From NCBI GenBank assembly GCA_009776305.1, contig WRLY01000001.1:679497-743496 (forward strand): a stretch of DNA of 64,000 bases, given 5' to 3'. The notes beneath the pieces were generated by a model that searched no databases, was not told the origin of the DNA, and worked only from the letters and a program-made list of their open reading frames with translations. Origin of the DNA: Oscillospiraceae bacterium. GTDB lineage: Bacteria > Bacillota > Clostridia > Oscillospirales > Ruminococcaceae. The translations under genes and the position numbers were made by a program. Shown piece by piece: positions 41,096 through 49,389 of this stretch. Within the stretch, counting starts at the first letter, position 1. Every line of letters begins with the position of its first letter.

Positions 41096-42427
41096 ATGAG
41101 AGTAGCGGGAAATACGTCTTTAAGACGCTATATGCACAATCTTCAAAGGAATATGAGCAATAAGAACAAGGCTGAGAATCAGCTTTATTCCGGTCGCCTG
41201 TTTAACCGCGCAAGTGAAAATCCCATAACGGCGGCAAGGGCGCTAAGGGTTCGCAAGGGCTTATACAACCTTGAAACATATCAGGATAACCTTAAAACCG
41301 CAGATATGATATACACCACGGCGGAAAGCTCGGTTATGGGCGTTTCGGCTATTATGCAAACGGTATATGAATCGTTGGTTCGCGGCGCAACAGGCTCGCT
41401 CAGTAAATCAGACGCGGCAATAGTGGCGGGTACGATTGAACGTAACGCCGAGGAAATGGCGCAACTTATGAACGTTATAGTTGCTGACAGAAGAATTTTC
41501 GGAGGAGTGAACAGCTCAAGCCTGGCATTTAAAATAGAGATGGACCCCAACACCGATATAGGGGGGGGCATAGTTAGGTATCACGGCGTTCCGGTAAATC
41601 AGTATCAGCTTCCGGAGCTATTCCCTTATTCGGGGACTTCTTATACCGATGTGGGAATAGGCATGACATTACAAGACGGCGACACGATAGACAAACAGTC
41701 TGCCATACCCGTGACTTTCAGCGGCGTTGATATTTTAGGTTGCGGGCTTGACAATTCTCTTATAAGATTAAACCTTGACCGATTCACCTCGGGCGCGAGT
41801 TACAGCTTAGATGTAAGCGTGGGCGCGGATAAAAGAACCATGACTTTCACCATTCCCGACGACCCCGCAAGCCCCGGCGCTCCCGCAGACCCTGAAGTGG
41901 TTGCCCGCACCATAAACCAAGCGTTTTTGGCAACTTTCGGGAATAACTTTATAACCGTAGGCGCTCAAGGAGGAACGGTAATAAACAACATAGCGGGCAG
42001 ACCGCCTTTAACCATAGAAAATACGCCGCCTCCGCCCGGACAGCCGTGGGATTTTGAGCAGGCGAGCATAGATACATTTCCCACCGGATTTTCAGGAAAT
42101 GTAATTCAGCTTACCTTAGACGCGGCGAGAGCACTCAAGGCAGACGACAGAGAACGTGCGGCGCAAATCGCAGATGCGCTCTTCGCTTTACAGACTAATG
42201 TTTCGATGACCATAGCGGGAATAGGAAACACCTCGCAGTTCGTGGAATTCAACCTTGAAAGAACTACAAATAACATATATTCGCTGAAAGAACAGCAAAC
42301 AGATATGGAAGCCTCTAAACCGGAGGAACAAATCACCTTAATCAAGGTTTTTGAAATGATGTTCAGCGCTCAACTGCAAATGGGTGCGCAAATAGTCCCG
42401 ACGTCTATATTTAACTTTATCCGCTGA
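41096..42427 (+). CDS. flgL: Flagellar hook-associated protein 3 (FlgL)
   Basis: FlgL is the second junction protein, contacting flagellin. The flagellin-like N terminus reads MRVAGNTSLRRYMHNLQR and then AENQLYSGRLFNRASENP; the C-terminal helix includes QITLIKVFEMMFSAQLQMGA. At 443 residues it is somewhat long because of a domain at about 160-320 resembling the repeat-like module in FlgK (SYSLDVSVG with TFTIP here; YSLDIRIGG with TFTAIP there). ATG 41096 has GAGGGGT upstream and gives the family start; the frame upstream of it is not FlgL-like. Confidence 0.93.
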   Translation: MRVAGNTSLRRYMHNLQRNMSNKNKAENQLYSGRLFNRASENPITAARALRVRKGLYNLETYQDNLKTADMIYTTAESSVMGVSAIMQTVYESLVRGATGSLSKSDAAIVAGTIERNAEEMAQLMNVIVADRRIFGGVNSSSLAFKIEMDPNTDIGGGIVRYHGVPVNQYQLPELFPYSGTSYTDVGIGMTLQDGDTIDKQSAIPVTFSGVDILGCGLDNSLIRLNLDRFTSGASYSLDVSVGADKRTMTFTIPDDPASPGAPADPEVVARTINQAFLATFGNNFITVGAQGGTVINNIAGRPPLTIENTPPPPGQPWDFEQASIDTFPTGFSGNVIQLTLDAARALKADDRERAAQIADALFALQTNVSMTIAGIGNTSQFVEFNLERTTNNIYSLKEQQTDMEASKPEEQITLIKVFEMMFSAQLQMGAQIVPTSIFNFIR

Positions 42428-42497
42428 TTTTGAATAAGCCGTTGCGGGCAACGCAAAAAATTGTACGTTTTAAATTTCAAAGAGGGAGGTCGGAATC

Positions 42498-43103
42498 ATG
42501 AATCATAATTTATTAAGCATCACCAAAATACCCATATCCGTTGAAATCAATATAGTTCAGGGCGAGCTTAGGAATCCGAGCGCCCCCAAGCCGCAAATAC
42601 AGGTTCAAACAGGGGACGGCGGAATAAAAATAAAGGCAGAACCCGCGAAAATCAATATTGATACCTATGCGGCGCGTTCAAGTATGGGTTACGGGAATTA
42701 CAACACCGGCGACTTAAAGAAAAAGGAAGCGCAAAGAGGCTTTAAGCTTGCTTATGAAGGCACGGCGCGAATCGTGCAGGAAGGCAATCAGCTCGCAAAA
42801 GGTACAACGCCCGGGCAAATTGCGCTCCAGAATAACCGTGCGGGCGCGTCTATTCAGACCATCATGGAGTTTATCCCGAAAGAGGGCGCAAACGTAACAT
42901 TTGAAAAAGGACAGCTCAACATAAACTATGAGATGCGGGACGTAAACATAGACTGGGAGAACCTGAGAGCCGTGCCTTTGGAATTTATTCCCGGCAGAGT
43001 TGAGTTTAACGTGACGCAGATGCCGCAGGTCGTAATAGAGTACACGGGAAGACCTATTTATGTTCCCCCCAGCGCTGACCCTTATTACGACGTTACAGGA
43101 TAA
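42498..43103 (+). CDS. yviE: DUF6470 (YviE-like) protein
   Basis: A 201-residue protein between flgL and fliW, the place of YviE in Bacillus. Features: an early ISVEINIVQGELRNP strand region, KIKAEPAKINIDTYAARSSMGYGN, and a beta-rich C terminus ending PGRVEFNVTQMPQVVIEYTG. The family is constant in flagellar operons of Firmicutes but has no settled function. GGGAGG lies eight bases before ATG 42498. Confidence 0.85.
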   Translation: MNHNLLSITKIPISVEINIVQGELRNPSAPKPQIQVQTGDGGIKIKAEPAKINIDTYAARSSMGYGNYNTGDLKKKEAQRGFKLAYEGTARIVQEGNQLAKGTTPGQIALQNNRAGASIQTIMEFIPKEGANVTFEKGQLNINYEMRDVNIDWENLRAVPLEFIPGRVEFNVTQMPQVVIEYTGRPIYVPPSADPYYDVTG

Positions 43104-43140
43104 ATATATATAAAATATATAATGGAGTAAAACGGTAAAA

Positions 43141-43602
43141 ATGACAAGAATAAATACCCGCGATTTCGGAGAAATTGAAATCAACGACGACAGGTTATTT
43201 GAATTTCCAAACGGGGTTTTCGCCTTTGAGGATACTAAACGTTTCGCTTTAATCAGCCCTTTGGGCGACGACGTATACCCCATGTGGTTACAGTCCGCCG
43301 ACGATGTTACGCCTTGTTTTGTGGTATTTGACCCGACAATCATCGACGGAAGCTATAATGTTACTTTGAGCAGGGGCGAACAGGCTTTGCTTGATATAAA
43401 AAATGATACGAACCTCAGATACCTTGTTATAGCCAAAGTTCCGAATAATTTCAGAGAAACTACGGTCAACATGAAATCGCCGATTGTTTTAAACTGCGAT
43501 TTGAATGTGGCGGCGCAATTTATTCTTCCGCACGACTATAAATTCAGACTTCCGATTTACGAGCCGGAAGCGGTGAAATCAGCGGAAGAAGGTGCAATTT
43601 AA
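43141..43602 (+). CDS. fliW: Flagellar assembly factor FliW
   Basis: FliW binds CsrA allosterically and flagellin; free flagellin titrates FliW, so CsrA then represses flagellin translation. The 153-residue protein has FPNGVFAFEDTKRFALI, PMWLQSADD and the C-terminal NLNVAAQFILPH-type segment. Its stop overlaps the csrA ATG (TAATG), as in Bacillus. Confidence 0.94.
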   Translation: MTRINTRDFGEIEINDDRLFEFPNGVFAFEDTKRFALISPLGDDVYPMWLQSADDVTPCFVVFDPTIIDGSYNVTLSRGEQALLDIKNDTNLRYLVIAKVPNNFRETTVNMKSPIVLNCDLNVAAQFILPHDYKFRLPIYEPEAVKSAEEGAI

Positions 43603-43832
43603 TGCTGGTTATAACAAGAAAAGCAGACGAAAGTATTTTAATATCGGACAATATTGAAATAACTGTACTGGAAATTTCAAGGGACAGGGTAAAGCTTGGC
43701 GTGAGTGCGCCGAGAGACGTAAGCGTAATGCGTAACGAGCTTGTAACAGCTCAGAACGCCAACCGCGAATCGGCTGAAACGATAGGCAAAGACACCTTAG
43801 CCGCGCTTATGAGCGCCGCTAAAAAACAATAG
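43602..43832 (+). CDS. csrA: Carbon storage/translation regulator CsrA
   Basis: CsrA dimers bind GGA motifs in mRNA leaders and block ribosome access, chiefly for flagellin in Firmicutes. The 76-residue product begins MLVITRKADESILI and retains the RNA-binding Arg44 in VMRNEL. The C-terminal tail after residue 50 is longer than in the E. coli form, as expected for FliW-dependent CsrA. It is coupled to fliW. Confidence 0.95.
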   Translation: MLVITRKADESILISDNIEITVLEISRDRVKLGVSAPRDVSVMRNELVTAQNANRESAETIGKDTLAALMSAAKKQ

Positions 43833-43893
43833 ACAAGTTGCAGGGGCGGCGGGTTGGTCGTAAGCGATTCCCGCCCGCAGAAAGGAATATATT

Positions 43894-46800
43894 ATGGCTA
43901 TAAAAGGAAGCGCCCTCAGAATAGGCGGACTTAATTCAGGTCTTGACACCGAGGCTATTGTAAATGCAATGACCGCGTCCACAAAGCTGAGAATCACAAC
44001 CAATCAAAGAAAAGTATTAAAGCTTCAGGCACAGCAGGAGGCTTATCGCTCTATTATAGATAAATTCAACGGCTTAAAGGACAAATACTTTAGCCCTTTG
44101 AGCAATAACACCTGGCTCAGAAGCAGAAGTACCTTTAATCGTCATTCGGCGACCGTAACAGGCGCAAACGGCACGGAGGGCGCACCGAAAGGAATCAGTG
44201 TTTCCACCAACGCCAACGCTATGGCAGGGGATTATAAAGTTACGGTAAATCAGGCGGCGAGCCAGACGTCTGTTTCTTCAAAGTCAATGGATTCGCTCAA
44301 CATCGGCGACATAGATTTAAGCCAAATCTCGGGAGGCGCAAACACGGGTAAAACCTTTTTGATTAACGTTACCTCAGGCGGCTCTACAAAACAGATTGTT
44401 TTTGAGGGCGGCGCAGATGAAGCCGAAACGATTGACAACATAAATCAACAGCTTATAAAAGCTTTCGGAAGCACCAACGACACCGCCACAACAGGAAAAG
44501 GAATCGTTTTTGTCGATAACGCCGGAGGCATGTTGAAATTCGGCGCGACCGACAGGCGTTCTATTTCCACAAGTCCCGTGACCGAAATGAAAGATTCGAT
44601 TGCTTTCAGTCTTGCCAAAGAATGGGAAACAGGGAACAACAGCGTAACCCTTATTATTGACGGTCATGAGAGAAACGTCAGCTTTCAGACGCTCGCCAAG
44701 GAATACTTTGAAGGTTTTAATATTGTTGAAAAAGACGGAAAGTGGGCTGTAGAAGCCAAGACAGCCACCATTGCCGACTTAACCGATGAAGAACGCGCCA
44801 TGACCCCCGCGCAACAAGACGCGCTACTCAAAGATATACAAAAAGAATACGATTCAAGAGTAAGCGTCCTCAATGACATATTGAGCGATATGTATAACGC
44901 CGAGCGTTTCGCGGCTTATCAGGATTGGCAGAAGCATGGCGATTATAACGCCGACTTCAGAACCACCACCCTCACGTCAGACCAAAGAGTCAACGTTTTA
45001 AAAAGCGCGGCTCTCGGCTTAGACACTACGGATTTAGACACGGCTTTAGCCGATATAAACAGAGCCGATTTTGAAGACGGCGAAAATGGCGATGCGGCTT
45101 TTGAAACTGCCAGACTTAAAGCTGTGGCTGATTTTGTAGGTAAGCTTGAGGGTGACGACAGAACCAACGCCGTTAAAGCGTTAGACGACAGACTGCTGAC
45201 AGAAATCAAAAATTCAATGTCAACCGAGCAAAGGGCGTTATTTGATGCGGAAGTCAAGCGCATAACCGACAATAACGCGCAAAAGGACTATGATAACGCG
45301 GTTACAAAGGCGTATAATGAATTTTGGAAATGGCAACAAAGTCAGGGCTCAAAAATGGGCGACAACAACTGGATTGCGATTAACGAATTCAAGGAAATGT
45401 TTAATATACCCGATAATGTGCCTGCAGGCACGGACTGGAAAGACGTTATACCGAGCAACAGCTTGGAATGGGGAACTGCGGTTCAAAATTATTACGCAGA
45501 CAAAACCGCCGAAGGTAATAGTAAAATCAGCGATATTAACCTTGAAATCGGCAAGTTAGACCCCGAGGACGATAAAGAAAAAATCGCCGAATTAGAGGCG
45601 GAAATAAAAAACATACAATCGACCATTGACCGTAACAAGACGGTATCGGATTTTTGGAATGGTAAAGACTTTGCGGACGCGGTTGAAGTAACGCAGAAGG
45701 TCTTTATTGAAGCGCAGGAAAGATTTGAAGACAATCCGGTCAACGAGCTTACGTTCATACGCGGTGCATACAATGAACAAGAGGCTTTTAATACTCGTTA
45801 TTCCGCCGAGGGAGCTGTAAACGGTAAAACCCTTAACCAATTCGTGGGTGAAGTCGCCGGCAAGCTTTTGAGCGACCCGAATTTCAGTACTGAAAATTTT
45901 GCCCATCACTTTAATAAGTCCACTATTGAAAGGGTACTCGGGAATGTTACGTTCTCCGACGGCACAAGGATTGAACCAATCGTAACCACCAACGACAAAG
46001 GCGAGGTAACGGGGGTTGAGCTGAAAGCCTACACCCTTGCCGTTGACGCTGACGGCAAGCCCTTACTTGACGCTGACGGCGAAAGGGTAAAAGATTATAA
46101 AAACATCGGCGCTTTTGTAAACTCGGACAGCACCAACGATTTTGGTCTTGTGGAAGCTAAAAGCACCGCCAACACCGTTTCAACCTCTACAAGAATAGGG
46201 ACATTAGGGCTTGACGCTGATGAAAACGGCGATTATAATATCGAAATAAACGGCGTAAAGTTTTCTTTCGGAGAGAATACCACCATAAGCCAGATGATGA
46301 GTACTATAAACTCCAACTCGGCGGCAGGGGTAACCATGACTTTCTCGACCCTTACAAACTCCTTTGAAATCAAAACAAGGGAATTCGGTACCGATTCGAG
46401 CATAACCATAAAAGGCGACAGTGAGGGCTTGTTCGGGAAGCTTGGCTTTGAAGAATTTGTTTCCCCTGTGGACGGCGACGATTTGGTAATCAGAAACGGT
46501 CAAAACTTGGTGCTTACCATCAACGATGAAACGATAGAAACCAATTCTAATTCTTATGAATTCAACGGCACGGTAATCAACGTAGACCCAACCGTTGAAA
46601 CCGGAACCGAGTTTGAAATTTCGGTAAGGCGCGACACCTCGCAGATGTATGATTTGATTAAACAGTTCGTTGATGATTACAATGACCTTATTGACTTTGT
46701 GTACGGCTTTGTCGGTCAAAAGCCGGATAACGAGTATTATTTCCTAACCGACGCAGATAGGGAAGAGCTTAATCTTTCCGAGGTTCAGGAGAAGAAATGG

Positions 46801-47349
46801 GAAGACAAGGCAAGGCAGGGACTGCTCTATAACGACCGCACACTTATCGATATAATGGGGAAAATGAGAACGGCTATGTTTTCCGGCGTACCCCGCGGGG
46901 ACGGGACCAGTTTCGGGCTTTTCAGTATGGGAATCAATACCTCGTCTAACTGGAGGGATAACGGAAAGCTGAAGATAACTGAAGATGAACTAAAGGCGGC
47001 TATAGAAAACAATATAGATATGATTGCCGAGCTGTTCACAAACACCGAAAAAGGGCTTATGCCTCAGCTTGACGAAGTTATAAAATCTGCCGTAAACACC
47101 ACCGGCGCACGTGCCGACAGGGGTTCGCTTATTCAAAAGGCGGGCATGGCTAATATGTCGTCAACTAACGATAACGCCATTCACGACCAGATTAAGCGGT
47201 TGAACGACATGATAAGCACACTGCAAATGCGCTACGATAAACAGCAAGACAGATTTTGGAGAATTTTTTCGGCGCTTGAAACCCAGATGGGGCAGCTCAA
47301 CTCGCAGAGTGACTACATAAGCCAGTTTATGGGTAACATGAACGGTTAA
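43894..47349 (+). CDS. fliD: Flagellar filament cap protein FliD, oversized
   Basis: FliD caps the filament and folds exported flagellin. The N-terminal domain has LNSGLDTEAIVNAM and a coiled stretch LQAQQEAYRSIIDKFNGL; the C-terminal domain has FVDDYNDLIDFVYGF, LFSMGINTSSNW and KLKITEDELKAAIENN. At 1151 residues it is much larger than the usual 450-900. The extra mass lies at about 230-720, a charged, helical region (for example KDIQKEYDSRVSVLNDIL and IAELEAEIKNIQSTIDR) with no similarity I recognise. AAAGGAAT precedes ATG 43894. Confidence 0.93.
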   Translation: MAIKGSALRIGGLNSGLDTEAIVNAMTASTKLRITTNQRKVLKLQAQQEAYRSIIDKFNGLKDKYFSPLSNNTWLRSRSTFNRHSATVTGANGTEGAPKGISVSTNANAMAGDYKVTVNQAASQTSVSSKSMDSLNIGDIDLSQISGGANTGKTFLINVTSGGSTKQIVFEGGADEAETIDNINQQLIKAFGSTNDTATTGKGIVFVDNAGGMLKFGATDRRSISTSPVTEMKDSIAFSLAKEWETGNNSVTLIIDGHERNVSFQTLAKEYFEGFNIVEKDGKWAVEAKTATIADLTDEERAMTPAQQDALLKDIQKEYDSRVSVLNDILSDMYNAERFAAYQDWQKHGDYNADFRTTTLTSDQRVNVLKSAALGLDTTDLDTALADINRADFEDGENGDAAFETARLKAVADFVGKLEGDDRTNAVKALDDRLLTEIKNSMSTEQRALFDAEVKRITDNNAQKDYDNAVTKAYNEFWKWQQSQGSKMGDNNWIAINEFKEMFNIPDNVPAGTDWKDVIPSNSLEWGTAVQNYYADKTAEGNSKISDINLEIGKLDPEDDKEKIAELEAEIKNIQSTIDRNKTVSDFWNGKDFADAVEVTQKVFIEAQERFEDNPVNELTFIRGAYNEQEAFNTRYSAEGAVNGKTLNQFVGEVAGKLLSDPNFSTENFAHHFNKSTIERVLGNVTFSDGTRIEPIVTTNDKGEVTGVELKAYTLAVDADGKPLLDADGERVKDYKNIGAFVNSDSTNDFGLVEAKSTANTVSTSTRIGTLGLDADENGDYNIEINGVKFSFGENTTISQMMSTINSNSAAGVTMTFSTLTNSFEIKTREFGTDSSITIKGDSEGLFGKLGFEEFVSPVDGDDLVIRNGQNLVLTINDETIETNSNSYEFNGTVINVDPTVETGTEFEISVRRDTSQMYDLIKQFVDDYNDLIDFVYGFVGQKPDNEYYFLTDADREELNLSEVQEKKWEDKARQGLLYNDRTLIDIMGKMRTAMFSGVPRGDGTSFGLFSMGINTSSNWRDNGKLKITEDELKAAIENNIDMIAELFTNTEKGLMPQLDEVIKSAVNTTGARADRGSLIQKAGMANMSSTNDNAIHDQIKRLNDMISTLQMRYDKQQDRFWRIFSALETQMGQLNSQSDYISQFMGNMNG

Positions 47350-47403
47350 CAATCAACAATCAAGAATCAAATTATATAATAATAACAAAACGAGGTGCTT
47401 GTT

Positions 47404-47841
47404 ATGATTTCGGGAAATGCTTATTCTAATTACAAAAAACAGTCTATTACGACCCTTACACCGATTGAAATTGTTGTAAAGCTTTATGACGAGTGTGAGC
47501 GGCAGATGAACAGAGGGGTATATTTCATAGACAGCAAGGATTACGCCGGAGCTAATACTTCTCTTATGAAATCAATCGAAATAGTAGGCGCTCTGCGTTC
47601 GGTTTTAGACATGGATATTGAGATGAGCAAGGGGTTAGATTCTCTTTATGAATACTTTACCCGCGAGCTTATAGCGGCGAACCTTAAAAAAGACGCCGAA
47701 AAAGTCAAAACCCTGTTGCCCATGATTGGGGAATTAAAAGACGCTTTTTCGCAAATTTCCAAGATGCCGAGAGAGCAAATCAATTTGCAGATGACGCAAA
47801 GCTCTGCGGTTGCCGCGCAAAAAACTGCCACGGCAATGTAA
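47404..47841 (+). CDS. fliS: Flagellin export chaperone FliS
   Basis: FliS binds the flagellin C terminus and keeps it unfolded for export. The 145-residue helical protein has NAYSNYKKQSITTLTPIEIVVKLYDECERQM, YIDS-like FIDSKDYAGANTSL and LDSLYEYFTRELIAANLKKD. The start is ATG 47404, with CGAGG seven bases upstream; GTG 47395 overlaps that site. Confidence 0.94.
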   Translation: MISGNAYSNYKKQSITTLTPIEIVVKLYDECERQMNRGVYFIDSKDYAGANTSLMKSIEIVGALRSVLDMDIEMSKGLDSLYEYFTRELIAANLKKDAEKVKTLLPMIGELKDAFSQISKMPREQINLQMTQSSAVAAQKTATAM

Positions 47842-47859
47842 ACCTTTGAATAATGACAT

Positions 47860-47892
47860 GGGGCGAACTTCAGATAAACACGGGTTCGCCCC
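47860..47892. repeat. REP-like hairpin, single copy
   Basis: GGGGCGAAC (47860-47868) pairs with GTTCGCCCC (47884-47892) around a 15-base loop. It resembles one unit of the pair at 3373-3464 but with its own compensated base pairs. It fills the gap between fliS and the next gene. Confidence 0.6.
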
Positions 47893-47920
47893 TGCGGGTT
47901 AAAGAGAAAGGAGAATTACC

Positions 47921-48406
47921 ATGATAGTTGACGTAGGTTTATTAATCGAGAAATTCGATAATCTGGAAGACATTCTTTCAAAATATGGAAAGCTTACCAA
48001 CCGCCTTTCGGTGGCTGACCTTGAACTCACAGACAAGACGGATGTGATTTTTGAGGAGCGCGAAAAGCTGATTGAGCAAATGAGGGTGATTAAGCCTCAA
48101 ATTACCGAGCTGATTAACAAACAGTCTACCGATAAAGCTGAGGCGATTCGCAAAATGCTCACGGGAGAGACGGTTATGGCTGACTTTTCAGATGATGAAA
48201 AAGCTGTGCAAACTAAAGTGATTAATCTGCGCTCCCTGCAATGCGATATTGTCAGAAAAGACGATGAGAATAAGATTCGATTTAAACGAAAATACGACGA
48301 AATTCGCGGAGAGCTTGAGAACTTGCAGAAAGACAAGAAAAAGCTGAACTTTTATCATAACGCCAAAGTTGACGTTAAGGGTTCGGCGTTTGATAATCAA
48401 AGTTAA
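47921..48406 (+). CDS. FliT/FlgN-like helical flagellar protein
   Basis: A 161-residue all-helical protein following fliS, where FliT-type chaperones for FliD are found. Sequence features: FDNLEDILSKYGKL, EEREKLIEQMRVIKPQI, and a C-terminal coiled region ending KKKLNFYHNAKVD, which resembles the late motif of Firmicutes FlgN-type chaperones. I cannot prove the family; position and architecture favour a chaperone. AAAGGAGA precedes ATG 47921. A degraded partial copy of its C terminus lies just downstream. Confidence 0.65.
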   Translation: MIVDVGLLIEKFDNLEDILSKYGKLTNRLSVADLELTDKTDVIFEEREKLIEQMRVIKPQITELINKQSTDKAEAIRKMLTGETVMADFSDDEKAVQTKVINLRSLQCDIVRKDDENKIRFKRKYDEIRGELENLQKDKKKLNFYHNAKVDVKGSAFDNQS

Positions 48407-48476
48407 AAAAGCTAAAAAGTCGAGAAAAAGCGCGTCGCAGACCGTATTTTTTCCCCGGCGACTTCCGGCGGCATGA

Positions 48477-48545
48477 TACGACGCCGAAAAAGAGCTGATA
48501 TTTTATAAAAACGATGTTGAAATTTCGGGGCTGAAAACCAAATAA
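48477..48545 (+). pseudogene. Relic of a second FliT-like C terminus
   Basis: A 22-codon open stretch ending TAA at 48543-48545 encodes EKELIFYKNDVEISG, which parallels KKKLNFYHNAKVDVKG at the end of the preceding gene. It is opened by a stop at 48474 and has no start, so it looks like the tail of a deleted tandem duplicate. The stretch 48407-48476 holds nothing recognisable. The short match limits confidence. Confidence 0.4.
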
Positions 48546-48550
48546 AAAAC

Positions 48551-48575
48551 GGACGGCTATTGCCGTCCTTATTAT
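48551..48575 (+). terminator. Terminator of the flagellar cluster
   Basis: GGACGGC (48551-48557), a four-base loop, GCCGTCC (48562-48568), then TTATTATTTT. Confidence 0.8.
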
Positions 48576-48589
48576 TTTACAAAAAAAGG

Positions 48590-48618
48590 TTGAAAAAAAC
48601 AAATAAAAATGTTATTAT
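48590..48618 (+). promoter_or_regulatory. Probable promoter for the TtcA-like gene
   Basis: TTGAAA (48590-48595), 17 bases, TATTAT (48613-48618), 36 bp before the ATG. Confidence 0.65.
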
Positions 48619-48654
48619 ATTAATGTATGCTTTTGTAAGGGATAATTTTATAAT

Positions 48655-49383
48655 ATGCCAAATATCCAAAAAATACTCGGATACACGAGGAAAGCCTGCC
48701 AGGAGTTCAATTTAATTGACAACGGCGACAAAATTGCCGTGGGGGTTTCCGGCGGTAAAGACAGCTTGGTGTTACTGGCGGCATTGGCTGAAATGCGGCT
48801 CTTTTTCGAGAAAAAATACCAACTTCACGCAATCAGCCTTGACCCGCGATTTTACGGCAGGGACGGGGATTATTCCTCTGTGGAGAGGTTTTGCGAGAAA
48901 CTGGAAGTGCCTTTTACGCTAATCAGAAGCGATATTTACGAAATCGTCTTTGAAATCCGCCGTGAGAAAAACCCTTGCGCCCTTTGCGCTAAAATGCGGC
49001 GGGGAGCTCTTCATGACGCGGCAAAAGAAAACAACTGCAACAAAATCGCGCTCGGTCACAACAACGACGATGCGATTGAGACCTTTATAATGAACCTTTT
49101 CAGAGAGGGCAGAATCGGCTGTTTTTCGCCTAAGAGCTACCTTTCGCGGAAAGACTTGACTCTTATAAGACCGCTTGTCTTCGCGCCGGAGAGCAAAATC
49201 GAAAGCTGTTGCAGACAAAGTGGTTTTGAGGTAATCAAATCGCCCTGTCCCGTTGATAAAGCCACTGAGAGACAGCGTATCAAGGAGTTTTTAGAAACGC
49301 GGGAAAAAGAAGACAAAGGTTTTAAACAGAGGATTTTCGGGGCTTTAAGAAAAAGCGGCGCAGACAATTGGGGACAGGGGTGA
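48655..49383 (+). CDS. TtcA-like tRNA thiolation enzyme
   Basis: A 242-residue ATP-dependent PP-loop enzyme. The loop is VSGGKDSLVLLAAL near residues 29-42; CALCAKMRRGALHDAA gives the CxxC pair for an iron-sulfur cluster; GHNNDDAIETFIMNLF and RPLVFAPES match TtcA/TilS relatives, and a third cysteine lies in SPCPVD. TtcA converts C32 of some tRNAs to 2-thiocytidine. The subfamily in Clostridia is not fully tested, so substrate is inferred. It is 6 bp upstream of the tRNA CCA-adding enzyme, consistent with a tRNA role. Confidence 0.85.
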   Translation: MPNIQKILGYTRKACQEFNLIDNGDKIAVGVSGGKDSLVLLAALAEMRLFFEKKYQLHAISLDPRFYGRDGDYSSVERFCEKLEVPFTLIRSDIYEIVFEIRREKNPCALCAKMRRGALHDAAKENNCNKIALGHNNDDAIETFIMNLFREGRIGCFSPKSYLSRKDLTLIRPLVFAPESKIESCCRQSGFEVIKSPCPVDKATERQRIKEFLETREKEDKGFKQRIFGALRKSGADNWGQG

Positions 49384-49389
49384 AAATTT

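Noticed and set aside
48375..48602. 75-codon minus-strand frame after the flagellar cluster
   Set aside because: It crosses the terminator stem, has no ribosome site, and a plus-strand chaperone relic explains part of it better.
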